Positions 41,321 to 49,568 of a stretch of 64,000 nucleotides of DNA are shown here, piece after piece (the stretch's first letter is position 1; every line of letters begins with the position of its first letter). The translations under genes were made by a program, and so were the position numbers. The stretch lies in the NCBI RefSeq assembly GCF_002896965.1, contig NZ_LYMM01000095.1, positions 62,001-126,000 on the forward strand. Reading direction: 5' to 3'. The stretch is from Novosphingobium guangzhouense (lineage in GTDB: Bacteria; Pseudomonadota; Alphaproteobacteria; Sphingomonadales; Sphingomonadaceae). The notes under the pieces are model-generated. The model was not told the DNA's origin, searched no databases, and worked only from the letters and a program-made list of their open reading frames with translations.

Positions 41321-41694
41321 GCAAGCCAGCAGCACCCCGTCGCGTAGGTGACAAGGAAGCGCTCGCGGTCAACACGAACATTCGTGGTTCGGCCCAGAAG
41401 CTCAACCTGGTCGCTGCCCTGATCCGCGGCATGCGCGCAGAAGACGCCATGAACGTCCTGGCCTTCTCGAAGAAGGCCATGGCCGTGGATGCCCGCAAGG
41501 TTCTCGCTTCGGCGATCGCCAACGCGGAAAACAACCACAACCTCGACGTCGACGCTCTCGTCGTCGCCGAGGCGTCGGTCGGCAAGTCGGTGACCATGAA
41601 GCGTTTCCACGCTCGTGGCCGCGGCAAGTCCACCCGCATCCTCAAGCCGTTTTCGCGCCTGCGGATCGTCGTTCGCGAAGTCGAGGAGGCCTGA
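41317..41694 (+). CDS. rplV: 50S ribosomal protein L22
   Basis: 125 residues, exit-tunnel hairpin protein: IRGSAQKLNLVAALIRGMRAEDAMNVL and the loop KRFHARGRGKSTRILKPFSRL, where macrolide-resistance changes occur; no truncation. GTG start inside the rpsS stop (GTGA). Confidence 0.95.
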   Translation: MSKPAAPRRVGDKEALAVNTNIRGSAQKLNLVAALIRGMRAEDAMNVLAFSKKAMAVDARKVLASAIANAENNHNLDVDALVVAEASVGKSVTMKRFHARGRGKSTRILKPFSRLRIVVREVEEA

Positions 41695-41697
41695 TCC

Positions 41698-42393
41698 ATG
41701 GGTCATAAGAGCAATCCGATCGGTCTGCGCCTGCAGATCAACCGTACCTGGGACAGCCGCTGGTTTGCGGAAGGCCGGGACTACGGCAAGCTGCTTGAGG
41801 AAGACCTCAAGATCCGCAAGTTCATCATCGAGACGCTGCCCCAGGCTGCCATCTCGAAGGTGGTGATCGAGCGTCCGGCCAAGCTGTGCCGCATCTCGAT
41901 CTTCGCAGCCCGCCCCGGTGTGATCATCGGCAAGAAGGGCGCCGACATCGAAAAGCTGCGCAAGCAGCTCTCGTCGATGACTGGCAGCGAAGTGAAGCTG
42001 AACATCGTCGAAATCCGCAAGCCGGAAGTCGATGCCAAGCTGATCGCACAGGGCATCGCGGACCAGCTGATCCGTCGCGTGGCGTTCCGCCGTGCGATGA
42101 AGCGCGCGATGCAGTCGGCCATGCGTCTGGGTGCCGAAGGCATCAAGATCATGTGCGGCGGCCGTCTCGGCGGCGCTGAAATCGCCCGTGTCGAACAGTA
42201 CCGCGAAGGTCGCGTGCCGCTTCACACGCTGCGTGCGAACATCGACTATGCCGCTGCCGAGGCGCTGACCGCCTATGGCATCATCGGCATCAAGGTGTGG
42301 GTCTTCAAGGGCGAGATCCTTGGTCACGACCCGATGGCGCAGGATCGACTGATGATGGAGGCTCAGACCTCCGGCGTCCGTCCGGCCCGCTGA
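41698..42393 (+). CDS. rpsC: 30S ribosomal protein S3
   Basis: 231 residues: N-terminal GHKSNPIGLRLQINRTWDSRW, KH motif GVIIGKKGADIEKLRKQL and C-terminal GRLGGAEIARVEQYREGRVPLHTLRANIDYA. mRNA entry-site helicase component. Confidence 0.97.
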   Translation: MGHKSNPIGLRLQINRTWDSRWFAEGRDYGKLLEEDLKIRKFIIETLPQAAISKVVIERPAKLCRISIFAARPGVIIGKKGADIEKLRKQLSSMTGSEVKLNIVEIRKPEVDAKLIAQGIADQLIRRVAFRRAMKRAMQSAMRLGAEGIKIMCGGRLGGAEIARVEQYREGRVPLHTLRANIDYAAAEALTAYGIIGIKVWVFKGEILGHDPMAQDRLMMEAQTSGVRPAR

Positions 42394-42414
42394 GTCTAGG
42401 ATAGAGTTAGCACC

Positions 42415-42849
42415 ATGCTGCAACCGAAAAAGACCAAGTTCCGCAAGGCCTTCAAGGGCCGGATCAAGGGCGACGCCAAGGGTGGCACCGACCTGAACTT
42501 CGGTTCCTACGGCCTCAAGGCCATGGAGCCCGAGCGGATCACCGCCCGCCAGATCGAAGCGGCCCGCCGCGCGATCACGCGTCACCTCAAGCGCCAGGGT
42601 CGTCTCTGGATCCGCGTCTTCCCGGACGTGCCGGTTTCGAAGAAGCCTGCCGAAGTCCGTCAGGGTAAGGGCAAGGGTTCGGTCGAATACTGGGCGGCCC
42701 GCGTCAAGCCCGGCCGTATCCTGTTCGAAGTCGACGGTGTTGCCGGTCCGCTCGCCGCAGAGGCTTTCAGCCGCGCTGCGATGAAGCTGCCGATCAAGAC
42801 CAAGGTCGTCGCCCGTCTGGGTGACACTACCCACCTGGGAGGCGAATAA
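42415..42849 (+). CDS. rplP: 50S ribosomal protein L16
   Basis: 144 residues: MLQPKKTKFRKAFKGR, ITARQIEAARRAITRHLKRQGRLWIRVFPD, GKGKGSVEYWAARVKPGRI. Stop and rpmC start share one base (TAATG). Confidence 0.96.
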   Translation: MLQPKKTKFRKAFKGRIKGDAKGGTDLNFGSYGLKAMEPERITARQIEAARRAITRHLKRQGRLWIRVFPDVPVSKKPAEVRQGKGKGSVEYWAARVKPGRILFEVDGVAGPLAAEAFSRAAMKLPIKTKVVARLGDTTHLGGE

Positions 42850-43052
42850 TGGCCAAGACCGAAGATCTTCGCGCCAAGACCGACGACCAGCTGACCGCTG
42901 AGCTCGTCGAGCTCAAGCGCGAGCAGTTCAACCTGCGTTTCCAGGCTGCCACGAGCCAGCTCGAGGCCCCGGCACGCATCAAGGAAGTCCGTCGCGACAT
43001 CGCCCGCATCAAGACGCTCCAGGCTGAGCGTTCCGCAGCGGCGAAGGCGTAA
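42849..43052 (+). CDS. rpmC: 50S ribosomal protein L29
   Basis: 67 residues, two-helix protein at the tunnel exit: LRAKTDDQLTAELVELKREQFNLRFQAATSQ and RIKEVRRDIARIKTL. Confidence 0.95.
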   Translation: MAKTEDLRAKTDDQLTAELVELKREQFNLRFQAATSQLEAPARIKEVRRDIARIKTLQAERSAAAKA

Positions 43053-43063
43053 GGAGAAACACG

Positions 43064-43333
43064 ATGCCCAAGCGTATTCTTAGCGGGACCGTCGTCTCCG
43101 ACAAGACGGACAAGACCGTTACCGTGCTCGTCGAGCGCAAGGTGAAGCACCCCCTCTACGGGAAGATCATCCGCCGCTCGAAGAAGTACCACGCTCACGA
43201 CGAGGACAACGCCTTCAAGATTGGCGAAAAGGTCCGGATCGAGGAGACCGCTCCGTACTCGAAGACCAAGACCTGGAAGGTTCTTGACCGTCTTCAGGCG
43301 AGCAAGGGTACGGCGCTCGAAGCCGAGGTCTGA
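43064..43333 (+). CDS. rpsQ: 30S ribosomal protein S17
   Basis: 89 residues, OB fold: RILSGTVVSDKTDKTVTVLVERKVKHPLYGKIIRRSKKYHAHDE. Last gene before a hairpin and a new promoter. Confidence 0.96.
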   Translation: MPKRILSGTVVSDKTDKTVTVLVERKVKHPLYGKIIRRSKKYHAHDEDNAFKIGEKVRIEETAPYSKTKTWKVLDRLQASKGTALEAEV

Positions 43334-43349
43334 TCCTCGGTGGAGATCG

Positions 43350-43376
43350 AAGCCGGGGTCGCAAGGCCCCGGCTTT
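43350..43376 (+). terminator. Hairpin after rpsQ, weak terminator
   Basis: AAGCCGGGG pairs with CCCCGGCTT around TCGCAAGG; only TTT follows. It may attenuate rather than stop transcription into rplN. Confidence 0.5.
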
Positions 43377-43396
43377 GGCCTTACCTGACACAAGTG

Positions 43397-43425
43397 TTGA
43401 CCTGACGGGGTGAATGCGGCAAAGG
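43397..43425 (+). promoter_or_regulatory. Possible promoter of the rplN (spc) section
   Basis: TTGACC (43397-43402), 17 bp, CAAAGG (43420-43425), 104 bp before rplN in the only wide gap between rpsQ and rpmD. Confidence 0.4.
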
Positions 43426-43528
43426 GCCGCCTTCGCCCGTGCAGGGCGACTCGGGCCTCTTCGGGGGCCTGTCTTTTTAGGAACTGCCGGACTTGTTCCG
43501 GCAAGCCAGATGAGAAGGACTCGGATCG

Positions 43529-43897
43529 ATGATCCAGATGCAATCCAATCTCGACGTGGCGGACAACAGCGGCGCAAAGCGCGTCCAGTGCATCAAGGTA
43601 CTGGGTGGCTCCAAGCGTCGTTTCGCCGGCGTCGGCGACATCATCGTGGTGTCGATCAAGGAGGCGCAGCCCCGCGCTCGCGTCAAGAAGGGCGACGTGC
43701 ACCGCGCCGTGATCGTGCGCACCCGCAAGGACGTGCGCCGCAACGATGGCAGCGTGATCCGCTTCGACAGCAATGCTGCCGTGCTGATCAACAAGAACGA
43801 GGAGCCGATCGGCACCCGTATCTTCGGCCCCGTGGTCCGCGAACTGCGCGGCCGTGGCTTCATGAAGATCATCTCGCTCGCGCCGGAGGTGCTGTAA
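43529..43897 (+). CDS. rplN: 50S ribosomal protein L14
   Basis: 122 residues: MIQMQSNLDVADNSGAKRVQCIKVLGGS, GDVHRAVIVRTRK, VVRELRGRGFMKIISLAPEVL. Stop and rplX start share one base. Confidence 0.96.
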   Translation: MIQMQSNLDVADNSGAKRVQCIKVLGGSKRRFAGVGDIIVVSIKEAQPRARVKKGDVHRAVIVRTRKDVRRNDGSVIRFDSNAAVLINKNEEPIGTRIFGPVVRELRGRGFMKIISLAPEVL

Positions 43898-44214
43898 TGG
43901 CCGCCGCTAAGATCAAGAAGGGTGACGCCGTCGTCGTCCTGTCCGGCAAGGACAAGGGCCGCACCGGCACCGTGCTCCAGGTTCTCCCCAAGGACGGCAA
44001 GGTTGTCGTCGAGGGCGTGAACGTCGCGACCAAGCACCGCAAGCCGACCCAGCAGAACCCGCAGGGTGGCATCGACCGCGTTCCGGCGCCGATGGCGATC
44101 AGCAAGGTTGCCGTTGCCGACAAGGACGGCAAGCCGACCCGCGTTCGCTTCGAAACCAAGGACGGCGTCAAGGTCCGCGTGGCCGTGAAGTCCGGGGAGA
44201 CCATCGATGGCTGA
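43897..44214 (+). CDS. rplX: 50S ribosomal protein L24
   Basis: 105 residues, KOW fold: IKKGDAVVVLSGKDKGRTGTVLQVLP, VEGVNVATKHRKPTQQNPQGG. Overlaps rplE by 8 bp (ATGGCTGA). Confidence 0.95.
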   Translation: MAAAKIKKGDAVVVLSGKDKGRTGTVLQVLPKDGKVVVEGVNVATKHRKPTQQNPQGGIDRVPAPMAISKVAVADKDGKPTRVRFETKDGVKVRVAVKSGETIDG

Positions 44215-44788
44215 CAAGTACACCCCGCGTCTGCGCACGAAGTTCGATGAGGAAATCGCCAAGGCGATGACCGAGAAGTTCGGCTACAAGAACGTGATGG
44301 AAATCCCGAAGATCGAAAAGATCACGCTCAACATGGGCGTCGGTGAAGCCAGCCAGGACAAGAAGAAGGTCCAGACTGCCGCTGCCGAGATGGAAGCCAT
44401 CGCCGGTCAGAAGCCCGTCATCACCAAGGCCCGCAAGTCGATCGCACAGTTCAAGCTGCGCGAAGGCATGCCGATCGGCTGCAAGGTGACGCTCCGCCGT
44501 GAGCGCATGTACGAGTTCCTCGATCGTCTCGTCACGATCGCGATGCCCCGCATCCGCGACTTCCGTGGCCTGAACCCCAAGTCGTTCGACGGCCGTGGCA
44601 ACTACGCCATGGGCCTGAAGGAGCAGATCATCTTCCCGGAGATCAGCTACGACAAGATCGACAAGGTTCGTGGCATGGACATCATCGTGACCACCACCGC
44701 GAAGACCGACGACGAAGCGCGCGAGCTGCTGCGTCTGTTCGGTTTCCCGTTCCCGGCTGAAGAGTCGGAACAGCAGGAGGCGGCGTGA
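44207..44788 (+). CDS. rplE: 50S ribosomal protein L5
   Basis: 193 residues, 5S rRNA protein: NVMEIPKIEKITLNMGVGEA, GMPIGCKVTLRRERMYEFLDRLV, RIRDFRGLNPKSFDGRGNYAMGLKEQIIFPEI. The short tail ESEQQEAA is a local extension. Confidence 0.96.
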   Translation: MADKYTPRLRTKFDEEIAKAMTEKFGYKNVMEIPKIEKITLNMGVGEASQDKKKVQTAAAEMEAIAGQKPVITKARKSIAQFKLREGMPIGCKVTLRRERMYEFLDRLVTIAMPRIRDFRGLNPKSFDGRGNYAMGLKEQIIFPEISYDKIDKVRGMDIIVTTTAKTDDEARELLRLFGFPFPAEESEQQEAA

Positions 44789-44814
44789 GCCGCTGAGGAA
44801 GAGAGCTTAAGTCC

Positions 44815-45120
44815 ATGGCGAAACTGAGTTCCGTGAACAAGAATGAGCGTCGCAAGAAGCTCGTCAAGAAGTATGCAGGCAAGTACGAACGCCTCAAGGC
44901 GGTCGCTGACGATCAGTCGCTCGATGAAACCGAGCGTCTCATTGCTCGCCTGAAGCTGGCCGAGATCCCGCGCAACGCAAACCCCACCCGGGTTCGCAAC
45001 CGTTGCGCCACGACCGGCCGTCCGCGCGGTTACTACCGCAAGTTCGGCCTGTGCCGCGTCGAGCTGCGTGATCTTGCCAACAAGGGCATGATCCCCGGCG
45101 TGACCAAGTCGAGCTGGTAA
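44815..45120 (+). CDS. rpsN: 30S ribosomal protein S14 (zinc-free type)
   Basis: 101 residues: MAKLSSVNKNERRKKLVKKYAGK and NRCATTGRPRGYYRKFGLCRVELRDLA. The long form without the CxxC pair of zinc-binding S14. Confidence 0.95.
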   Translation: MAKLSSVNKNERRKKLVKKYAGKYERLKAVADDQSLDETERLIARLKLAEIPRNANPTRVRNRCATTGRPRGYYRKFGLCRVELRDLANKGMIPGVTKSSW

Positions 45121-45132
45121 GGGTTAGAAGCA

Positions 45133-45528
45133 ATGGCATTGACCGATCCCCTGGGTGATATGCTCACCCGCATCCGCAACGGCCAGCAGGCGAAGAAGGA
45201 CTCCGTCCTGTCGCCGGCCTCGAAGCTGCGTGCGCGCGTCCTGGAAGTGCTCCAGCGTGAAGGCTACATCCGTGGCTTCTCCGACGACGCCACCGGCGCC
45301 CACCCGCAGCTGCGCATCGAGCTGAAGTACTTCGAAGGCGAAGCCGCCATCAAGCACATCGCTCGTGTCTCCAAGCCCGGCCGCCGCGTCTACTCGGGTT
45401 CGAAGGAACTCCCGGTTGTGCGCAACGGCCTTGGCATCACCATCGTCTCGACGCCCCGCGGCGTGCTTTCGGATGCCGAAGCCCGCGCGCAGAATGTCGG
45501 CGGCGAAGTGCTGGCGGAGGTGTTCTAA
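45133..45528 (+). CDS. rpsH: 30S ribosomal protein S8
   Basis: 131 residues: DPLGDMLTRIRNGQQAKKD, VLQREGYIRGF, C-terminal GLGITIVSTPRGVLSDAEARAQNVGGEVL. S8 represses the spc operon in E. coli. Shares one base with rplF. Confidence 0.96.
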   Translation: MALTDPLGDMLTRIRNGQQAKKDSVLSPASKLRARVLEVLQREGYIRGFSDDATGAHPQLRIELKYFEGEAAIKHIARVSKPGRRVYSGSKELPVVRNGLGITIVSTPRGVLSDAEARAQNVGGEVLAEVF

Positions 45529-46061
45529 TGAGCCGCATCGGTAAGAAGCCGGTGACCGTTCCTAGCGGCGTCACCGCCACCATCGACAACGGCGTTCTGT
45601 CGGTCAAGGGTCCCAAGGGCACCCTGACCCTCAGCCTGTCGGACCAGGTCACCTACGCGGTGGAAGATGGTTCGATCGCCGTTCAGCCGATCAGCCAGTC
45701 GAAGCAGGCCCGCAGCCACTGGGGCATGCAGCGCACTCTGGTTTCCAACCTCGTCGAAGGCGTCACGAACGGCTTCAGCAAGGTTCTGGAAATCAAGGGC
45801 GTCGGCTACCGCGCGAATTCTCAGGGCAAGACCCTGAAGCTGCAGCTCGGTTACTCGCACGACGTGGACATCGCCGTGCCGGAAGGCATCGAGGTCAAGA
45901 CCCCGGATAACACCACGGTCGAAATCTCCGGCATCGACAAGCAGAAGGTCGGCCAGCTTGCGGCCGAGATTCGCCGCTGGCGCAAGCCCGAGCCCTACAA
46001 GGGCAAGGGTATCGCCTATCGTGGCGAGTACATCTTCCGCAAGGAAGGGAAGAAGAAGTAA
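45528..46061 (+). CDS. rplF: 50S ribosomal protein L6
   Basis: 177 residues: MSRIGKKPVTVPSGVTATI, LVEGVTNGFSKVLEIKGVGYRA, and C-terminal IRRWRKPEPYKGKGIAYRGE. Shares one base with rplR. Confidence 0.96.
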   Translation: MSRIGKKPVTVPSGVTATIDNGVLSVKGPKGTLTLSLSDQVTYAVEDGSIAVQPISQSKQARSHWGMQRTLVSNLVEGVTNGFSKVLEIKGVGYRANSQGKTLKLQLGYSHDVDIAVPEGIEVKTPDNTTVEISGIDKQKVGQLAAEIRRWRKPEPYKGKGIAYRGEYIFRKEGKKK

Positions 46062-46399
46062 TGGCAAAGCTGTCTCTCTTCGATCGCCGCGCGCGCCGCG
46101 TTCGCACCGCGCTCAAGGCCCGTTCGGGTGGTCGTCCCCGTCTGTCGGTGCACCGCACCGGCCGTCACATCTATGCGCAGATCATCGACGATGCGCAGGG
46201 CCACACCGTCGCTGCAGCCAACACGCTGGGCGCCAAGGGCACCGACCTCGACGCCGCGACCCGCGTTGGCAAGGAACTCGCCGAGGCCGCCAAGAAGGCG
46301 GGTGTTACCTCGGTCGTGTTCGACCGCGGTGGCTTCCTGTATCACGGTCGCGTCAAGGCGCTGGCCGAAGCCGCCCGTGAAGGCGGGCTGGAGTTCTGA
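46061..46399 (+). CDS. rplR: 50S ribosomal protein L18
   Basis: 112 residues, 5S rRNA binding: RRARRVRTALKARSGGRPRLSVHRTGRHIYAQIIDD and FDRGGFLYHGRVKALAEAAREGGLEF. Confidence 0.96.
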   Translation: MAKLSLFDRRARRVRTALKARSGGRPRLSVHRTGRHIYAQIIDDAQGHTVAAANTLGAKGTDLDAATRVGKELAEAAKKAGVTSVVFDRGGFLYHGRVKALAEAAREGGLEF

Positions 46400-46401
46400 T
46401 C

Positions 46402-47133
46402 ATGGCTGACGAAAACATCAACCAGCAGCCGGTTTCGGCTGACGCGCCCCAGGGCGGCGCGCCCTTCGAGGGTAACCGCGAAGGCGGCCGTGGCCGTGGC
46501 GGTCGTGGCCGTGGCGGCAACGATCGTGGCGGTGAGCGCGGTGGCCGTGGCCGCCGTGACGACCGTCGTGGTCGTGGCAACGCTGAGGAAGAGCAGGGCG
46601 AAGAGCTCATCGAAAAGCTCGTCCACATCAACCGCGTTTCCAAGACCGTGAAGGGCGGCAAGCGCTTCGGCTTTGCAGCTCTGGTCGTCGTCGGTGACGG
46701 CAAGGGTCGCGTGGGCTTCGGTCACTCGAAGGCTCGCGAAGTTCCTGAAGCGATCACCAAGGCGACTGCCTCGGCCAAGAAGAAGATGATCCGCGTCGCT
46801 CTGAAGGAGGGCCGTACCCTCCATCACGACGGCAAGGGCCACTTCGGCGCCGGCAAGGTCAGCGTCCGCACCGCCCCGTCGGGTACCGGCATCATCGCCG
46901 GCGGTCCGATGCGCGCCGTGTTCGAGAGCCTGGGCGTCGCAGACGTCGTCACCAAGTCGGTGGGCACCTCGAACCCGTACAACATGATCCGCGCCACCTT
47001 CGACGCGCTGCAGGACCAGACTTCGCCGAAGTCGGTTGCGCAGCGTCGTGGCAAGAAGGTCGCTGACCTGCTTGGTCGCGGTGGTGCTTCTGAGGTGGAG
47101 GCTGAAGCCGCCGCCGAAGCCATCGTGGAGTAA
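46402..47133 (+). CDS. rpsE: 30S ribosomal protein S5 with RGG-rich N-terminal extension
   Basis: 243 residues against 166 in E. coli. The S5 core starts near residue 70 (LIEKLVHINRVSKTVKGGKRFGFAALVVVGD) and is intact through SNPYNMIRATFDAL. The first 65 residues carry a run of RGRGG/RGG repeats between residues 27 and 60, unlike a ribosomal fold but like eukaryotic RNA-binding RGG boxes. The last 20 residues are acidic. The ATG at 46402 follows rplR directly, with no better internal start. Confidence 0.95.
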   Translation: MADENINQQPVSADAPQGGAPFEGNREGGRGRGGRGRGGNDRGGERGGRGRRDDRRGRGNAEEEQGEELIEKLVHINRVSKTVKGGKRFGFAALVVVGDGKGRVGFGHSKAREVPEAITKATASAKKKMIRVALKEGRTLHHDGKGHFGAGKVSVRTAPSGTGIIAGGPMRAVFESLGVADVVTKSVGTSNPYNMIRATFDALQDQTSPKSVAQRRGKKVADLLGRGGASEVEAEAAAEAIVE

Positions 47134-47138
47134 GCATC

Positions 47139-47315
47139 ATGGCGAAGATCAAGATCAAGCAGATCGGTTCGCCGATCCGTCGCCCCGAGAGCCAGAAGAA
47201 GATCCTTATCGGTCTGGGTCTGGGCAAGATGCACCGCGTCGTGGAGCTGGAAGACACCGCCGAAGTGCGCGGTGCCATTGCCAAGCTGCCGCACATGGTT
47301 GCGATCGTCGACTGA
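47139..47315 (+). CDS. rpmD: 50S ribosomal protein L30
   Basis: 58 residues: AKIKIKQIGSPIRRPESQKK, GLGLGKMHRVVELEDTAEVRGAI, VAIVD. A small gene 5 bp after rpsE and before the terminator at 47351. Confidence 0.95.
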   Translation: MAKIKIKQIGSPIRRPESQKKILIGLGLGKMHRVVELEDTAEVRGAIAKLPHMVAIVD

Positions 47316-47350
47316 ACCGTTACCGGTTCACGTTGAACGAAATCAGGAAG

Positions 47351-47382
47351 GGCCTCGGCGGAAACGCCGGGGCCTTTTCTCG
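47351..47382 (+). terminator. Terminator after rpmD
   Basis: GGCCTCGGCG pairs with CGCCGGGGCC (one G-U) over GAAA, then TTTTCTC. It breaks the usual rpmD-rplO continuity. Confidence 0.85.
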
Positions 47383-47526
47383 TTTCGGCCGCTCCATCGC
47401 AGTTGCAGCGACGGGGGTGATCCCGATGTGCAACGAATGCTCTTCCAACCTTGGCCCGCTATGCTATTCGCGCGGGCTTCATCGGCGCCGCGCGGGCGCC
47501 TTGGCATTTCCATTCGGGGATAGGTC

Positions 47527-48726
47527 TTGAACGGCAAGCGGCTCCTTACGGCCACGATCCTGGCAATGGGCGCGATGGGCGCGGTTTCGTGTTCCAACGA
47601 GGCGCCTGAAGGCAATCTCGGCGTCGAAGGCGCTGCTGTTACCCAATGCGGCGACCTGCGGGCGGACACCGCATTCCTCGGGAAGTTGCGCAGCAGCGAC
47701 ATCCGCTTGCGGCGCAAGCTCAAGGATGGGAGTGCAAACGCGGTCGCCGAAGCGCACAAGGCGCTCGACATGGGCGATTTTCGCCTGATCGCAGCGACGA
47801 CGGCGACCGGCATCTCCACCGAGGCCTACGGCGTTCAATGCCGCATGTTGGGTGGCCTGTCGCCATGGACCGTGCGCGCGGTAGCGTTCGTCCCCGAAGG
47901 CAAGGTCGAGGGGGGGCAGCAGAAGCCGGACGATACCGTCACCGGTTTCGGGCGCCGCTACAACGCCGCGATGCTGGCCGACCCGCGCTATCCTTATGCT
48001 GACGTCTGCCGTGCGGTCGACAAGGCGGGGGCGCAACCGGCATTGCCGGAGAACCCCGACGCCGGGATCGAGCAGCCTTACGGCTTCGCTGAACTGGGCG
48101 TCGCGCGCATGGAGCATGGGCTGGGCGCGGCGGCGCGGCGTGGCTCGATCCGCGATATCGGCATCCTGCTTGAACGCGATCCCAAGGCGATCGACAAGCC
48201 GGATCTGTTTGGCCTGACCCCGCTGGGCTGGGCGGTCGCCTATCATCGCTGGCCTGCCGCGCAGGCCCTTTTGCGCGCCAAGGCGAACCCGATCGGAGGT
48301 GTCTGCCAGACGACCATCGATCGCCAGTCGCCGCTTCAGATCGCCCGCGTCATGCGCTGGTACGGCGTGATCCGGGCGATGCGTCCGCTGGTGACCGAAG
48401 AGCAGTTCGCCAGCTTGCGCCAGAAGCCGCGCTGGGACGATGCCAGCCTGGTGGAATTCAACCACGCGCTCACCGAACTCAAGGAGCGCTACGACAGTCA
48501 GCTGCGCGCCAAGCCGTTCGGCCGTTACGACCTGAACTTCCAGGTCGACGAGCGGGGCAACACGACCGAATGCAGGATGGATCCGGCCTCTGTGGCGCCG
48601 GGCTTCGACAAGGAACTGTGTGGCCTTGCCGTGGAGATCGTGCGCTGGGCCCCTGCGCGCGACGCTTTCGGCACGCGCGTGCCGGAAAGTGCCAGGCTAC
48701 TGGTCGGATTCGGCGGCGGTAGCTGA
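47527..48726 (+). CDS. Lipoprotein with ankyrin-like repeats and a TonB-like C-terminus
   Basis: A 399-residue protein between rpmD and rplO. A lipoprotein signal (LTATILAMGAMGAVSC, Cys22) targets it to the envelope. Residues about 200-265 look like two ankyrin-type repeats (AARRGSIRDIGILLERDPKAIDKP, LTPLGWAVAYHRWPAAQALLRAKANP). Residues about 325-395 (RYDLNFQVDERGNTTECRM, CGLAVEIVRWAPARD) resemble the C-terminal fold of TonB-family proteins. TTG start (47527) after GGGATAGG. Function unknown. Confidence 0.6.
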   Translation: MNGKRLLTATILAMGAMGAVSCSNEAPEGNLGVEGAAVTQCGDLRADTAFLGKLRSSDIRLRRKLKDGSANAVAEAHKALDMGDFRLIAATTATGISTEAYGVQCRMLGGLSPWTVRAVAFVPEGKVEGGQQKPDDTVTGFGRRYNAAMLADPRYPYADVCRAVDKAGAQPALPENPDAGIEQPYGFAELGVARMEHGLGAAARRGSIRDIGILLERDPKAIDKPDLFGLTPLGWAVAYHRWPAAQALLRAKANPIGGVCQTTIDRQSPLQIARVMRWYGVIRAMRPLVTEEQFASLRQKPRWDDASLVEFNHALTELKERYDSQLRAKPFGRYDLNFQVDERGNTTECRMDPASVAPGFDKELCGLAVEIVRWAPARDAFGTRVPESARLLVGFGGGS

Positions 48727-48779
48727 GGCAAGCGGCAGGAGCGGCGGTGACGCGGTCCGGGCCGAAAGGGCGTGACAAT

Positions 48780-48806
48780 GCGGCGCTCATCCGCTAGGGG
48801 CGCCGC
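48780..48806 (+). other. Stem-loop in the rplO leader
   Basis: GCGGCGC (48780-48786) pairs with GCGCCGC (48800-48806) over a 13-nt loop, 41 bp before the rplO start. Purpose unknown. Confidence 0.35.
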
Positions 48807-48846
48807 TTCCTATCAGCGCGACTCAAAGCGAAAGCGAGTGCAAGAC

Positions 48847-49326
48847 ATGAAACTGAATGACATCCGTGACAACGCCGGCGCCCGTCACCGCCGCATCCGT
48901 GTGGGCCGTGGTATCGGCTCGGGCAAGGGCAAGACCGCCGGTCGCGGCCAGAAGGGTGCGAAGGCGCGTTCGGGCGTTTCGATCAACGGCTTCGAAGGCG
49001 GCCAGATGCCGCTGCACATGCGTCTGCCGAAGCGCGGCTTCAACAACAAGAAGTTCGCCAAGGACTACGCAGAAGTGAACCTGGGCCTGATCCAGAAGTT
49101 CATCGACGCCGGCAAGCTCGACGCATCGGGCGTTATCGACCACGCAGCCCTGCAGGGCGCGGGCCTGGCCCGTGGCGGCAAGGACGGCGTTCGCCTGCTC
49201 GCCAAGGGTGAGCTGACCGCCAAGGTCACCTTCAACGTTGCGGGCGCTTCGGCTGCCGCTGTTGCCGCAGTCGAAAAGGCTGGCGGTTCGGTGATCGTTC
49301 CCGCCAAGGAAGAGGCTGCGGCCTGA
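48847..49326 (+). CDS. rplO: 50S ribosomal protein L15
   Basis: 159 residues: MKLNDIRDNAGARHRRIRVGRG, GSGKGKTAGRGQKGAKARSG, FEGGQMPLHMRLPKRGF. Separated from rpmD by a lipoprotein gene and from secY by a hairpin. Confidence 0.96.
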   Translation: MKLNDIRDNAGARHRRIRVGRGIGSGKGKTAGRGQKGAKARSGVSINGFEGGQMPLHMRLPKRGFNNKKFAKDYAEVNLGLIQKFIDAGKLDASGVIDHAALQGAGLARGGKDGVRLLAKGELTAKVTFNVAGASAAAVAAVEKAGGSVIVPAKEEAAA

Positions 49327-49355
49327 TTTCCGGCGCGACACGCTAAGGCATAAGG

Positions 49356-49391
49356 AGAGGGCGGGCGCCGGGCGCTTCGCCCTCTCTTGCT
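49356..49391 (+). terminator. Possible terminator after rplO
   Basis: AGAGGGCG pairs with CGCCCTCT, with an inner GGCGCC-rich loop; only a weak T tract (CTTGCTG) follows. Confidence 0.45.
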
Positions 49392-49499
49392 GTAACGTGG
49401 CGACAAATGTGATGCGCGGGCGGCACACTGGAGCCGATTCGTGCGGGGCAGGTCTTTCCGACCTTGTTCCAATGTCTATATGGCCAGTTTCCTTCCCGG

Positions 49500-49526
49500 G
49501 TTCGACAAGGCAGGCATGAGCCGCTA
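49500..49526. repeat. Degenerate copy of the sphingomonad palindromic repeat
   Basis: GTTCGACAAGGCAGGCATGAGC is close to the reverse complement of the element at 33476-33502 (TTCGACAAGCTCAGGATGAGC). It lies 43 bp before secY. Confidence 0.35.
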
Positions 49527-49568
49527 AGGGCGAGTCCGATCAGATTCTTCGAGGCTTTCTAGAACGTC

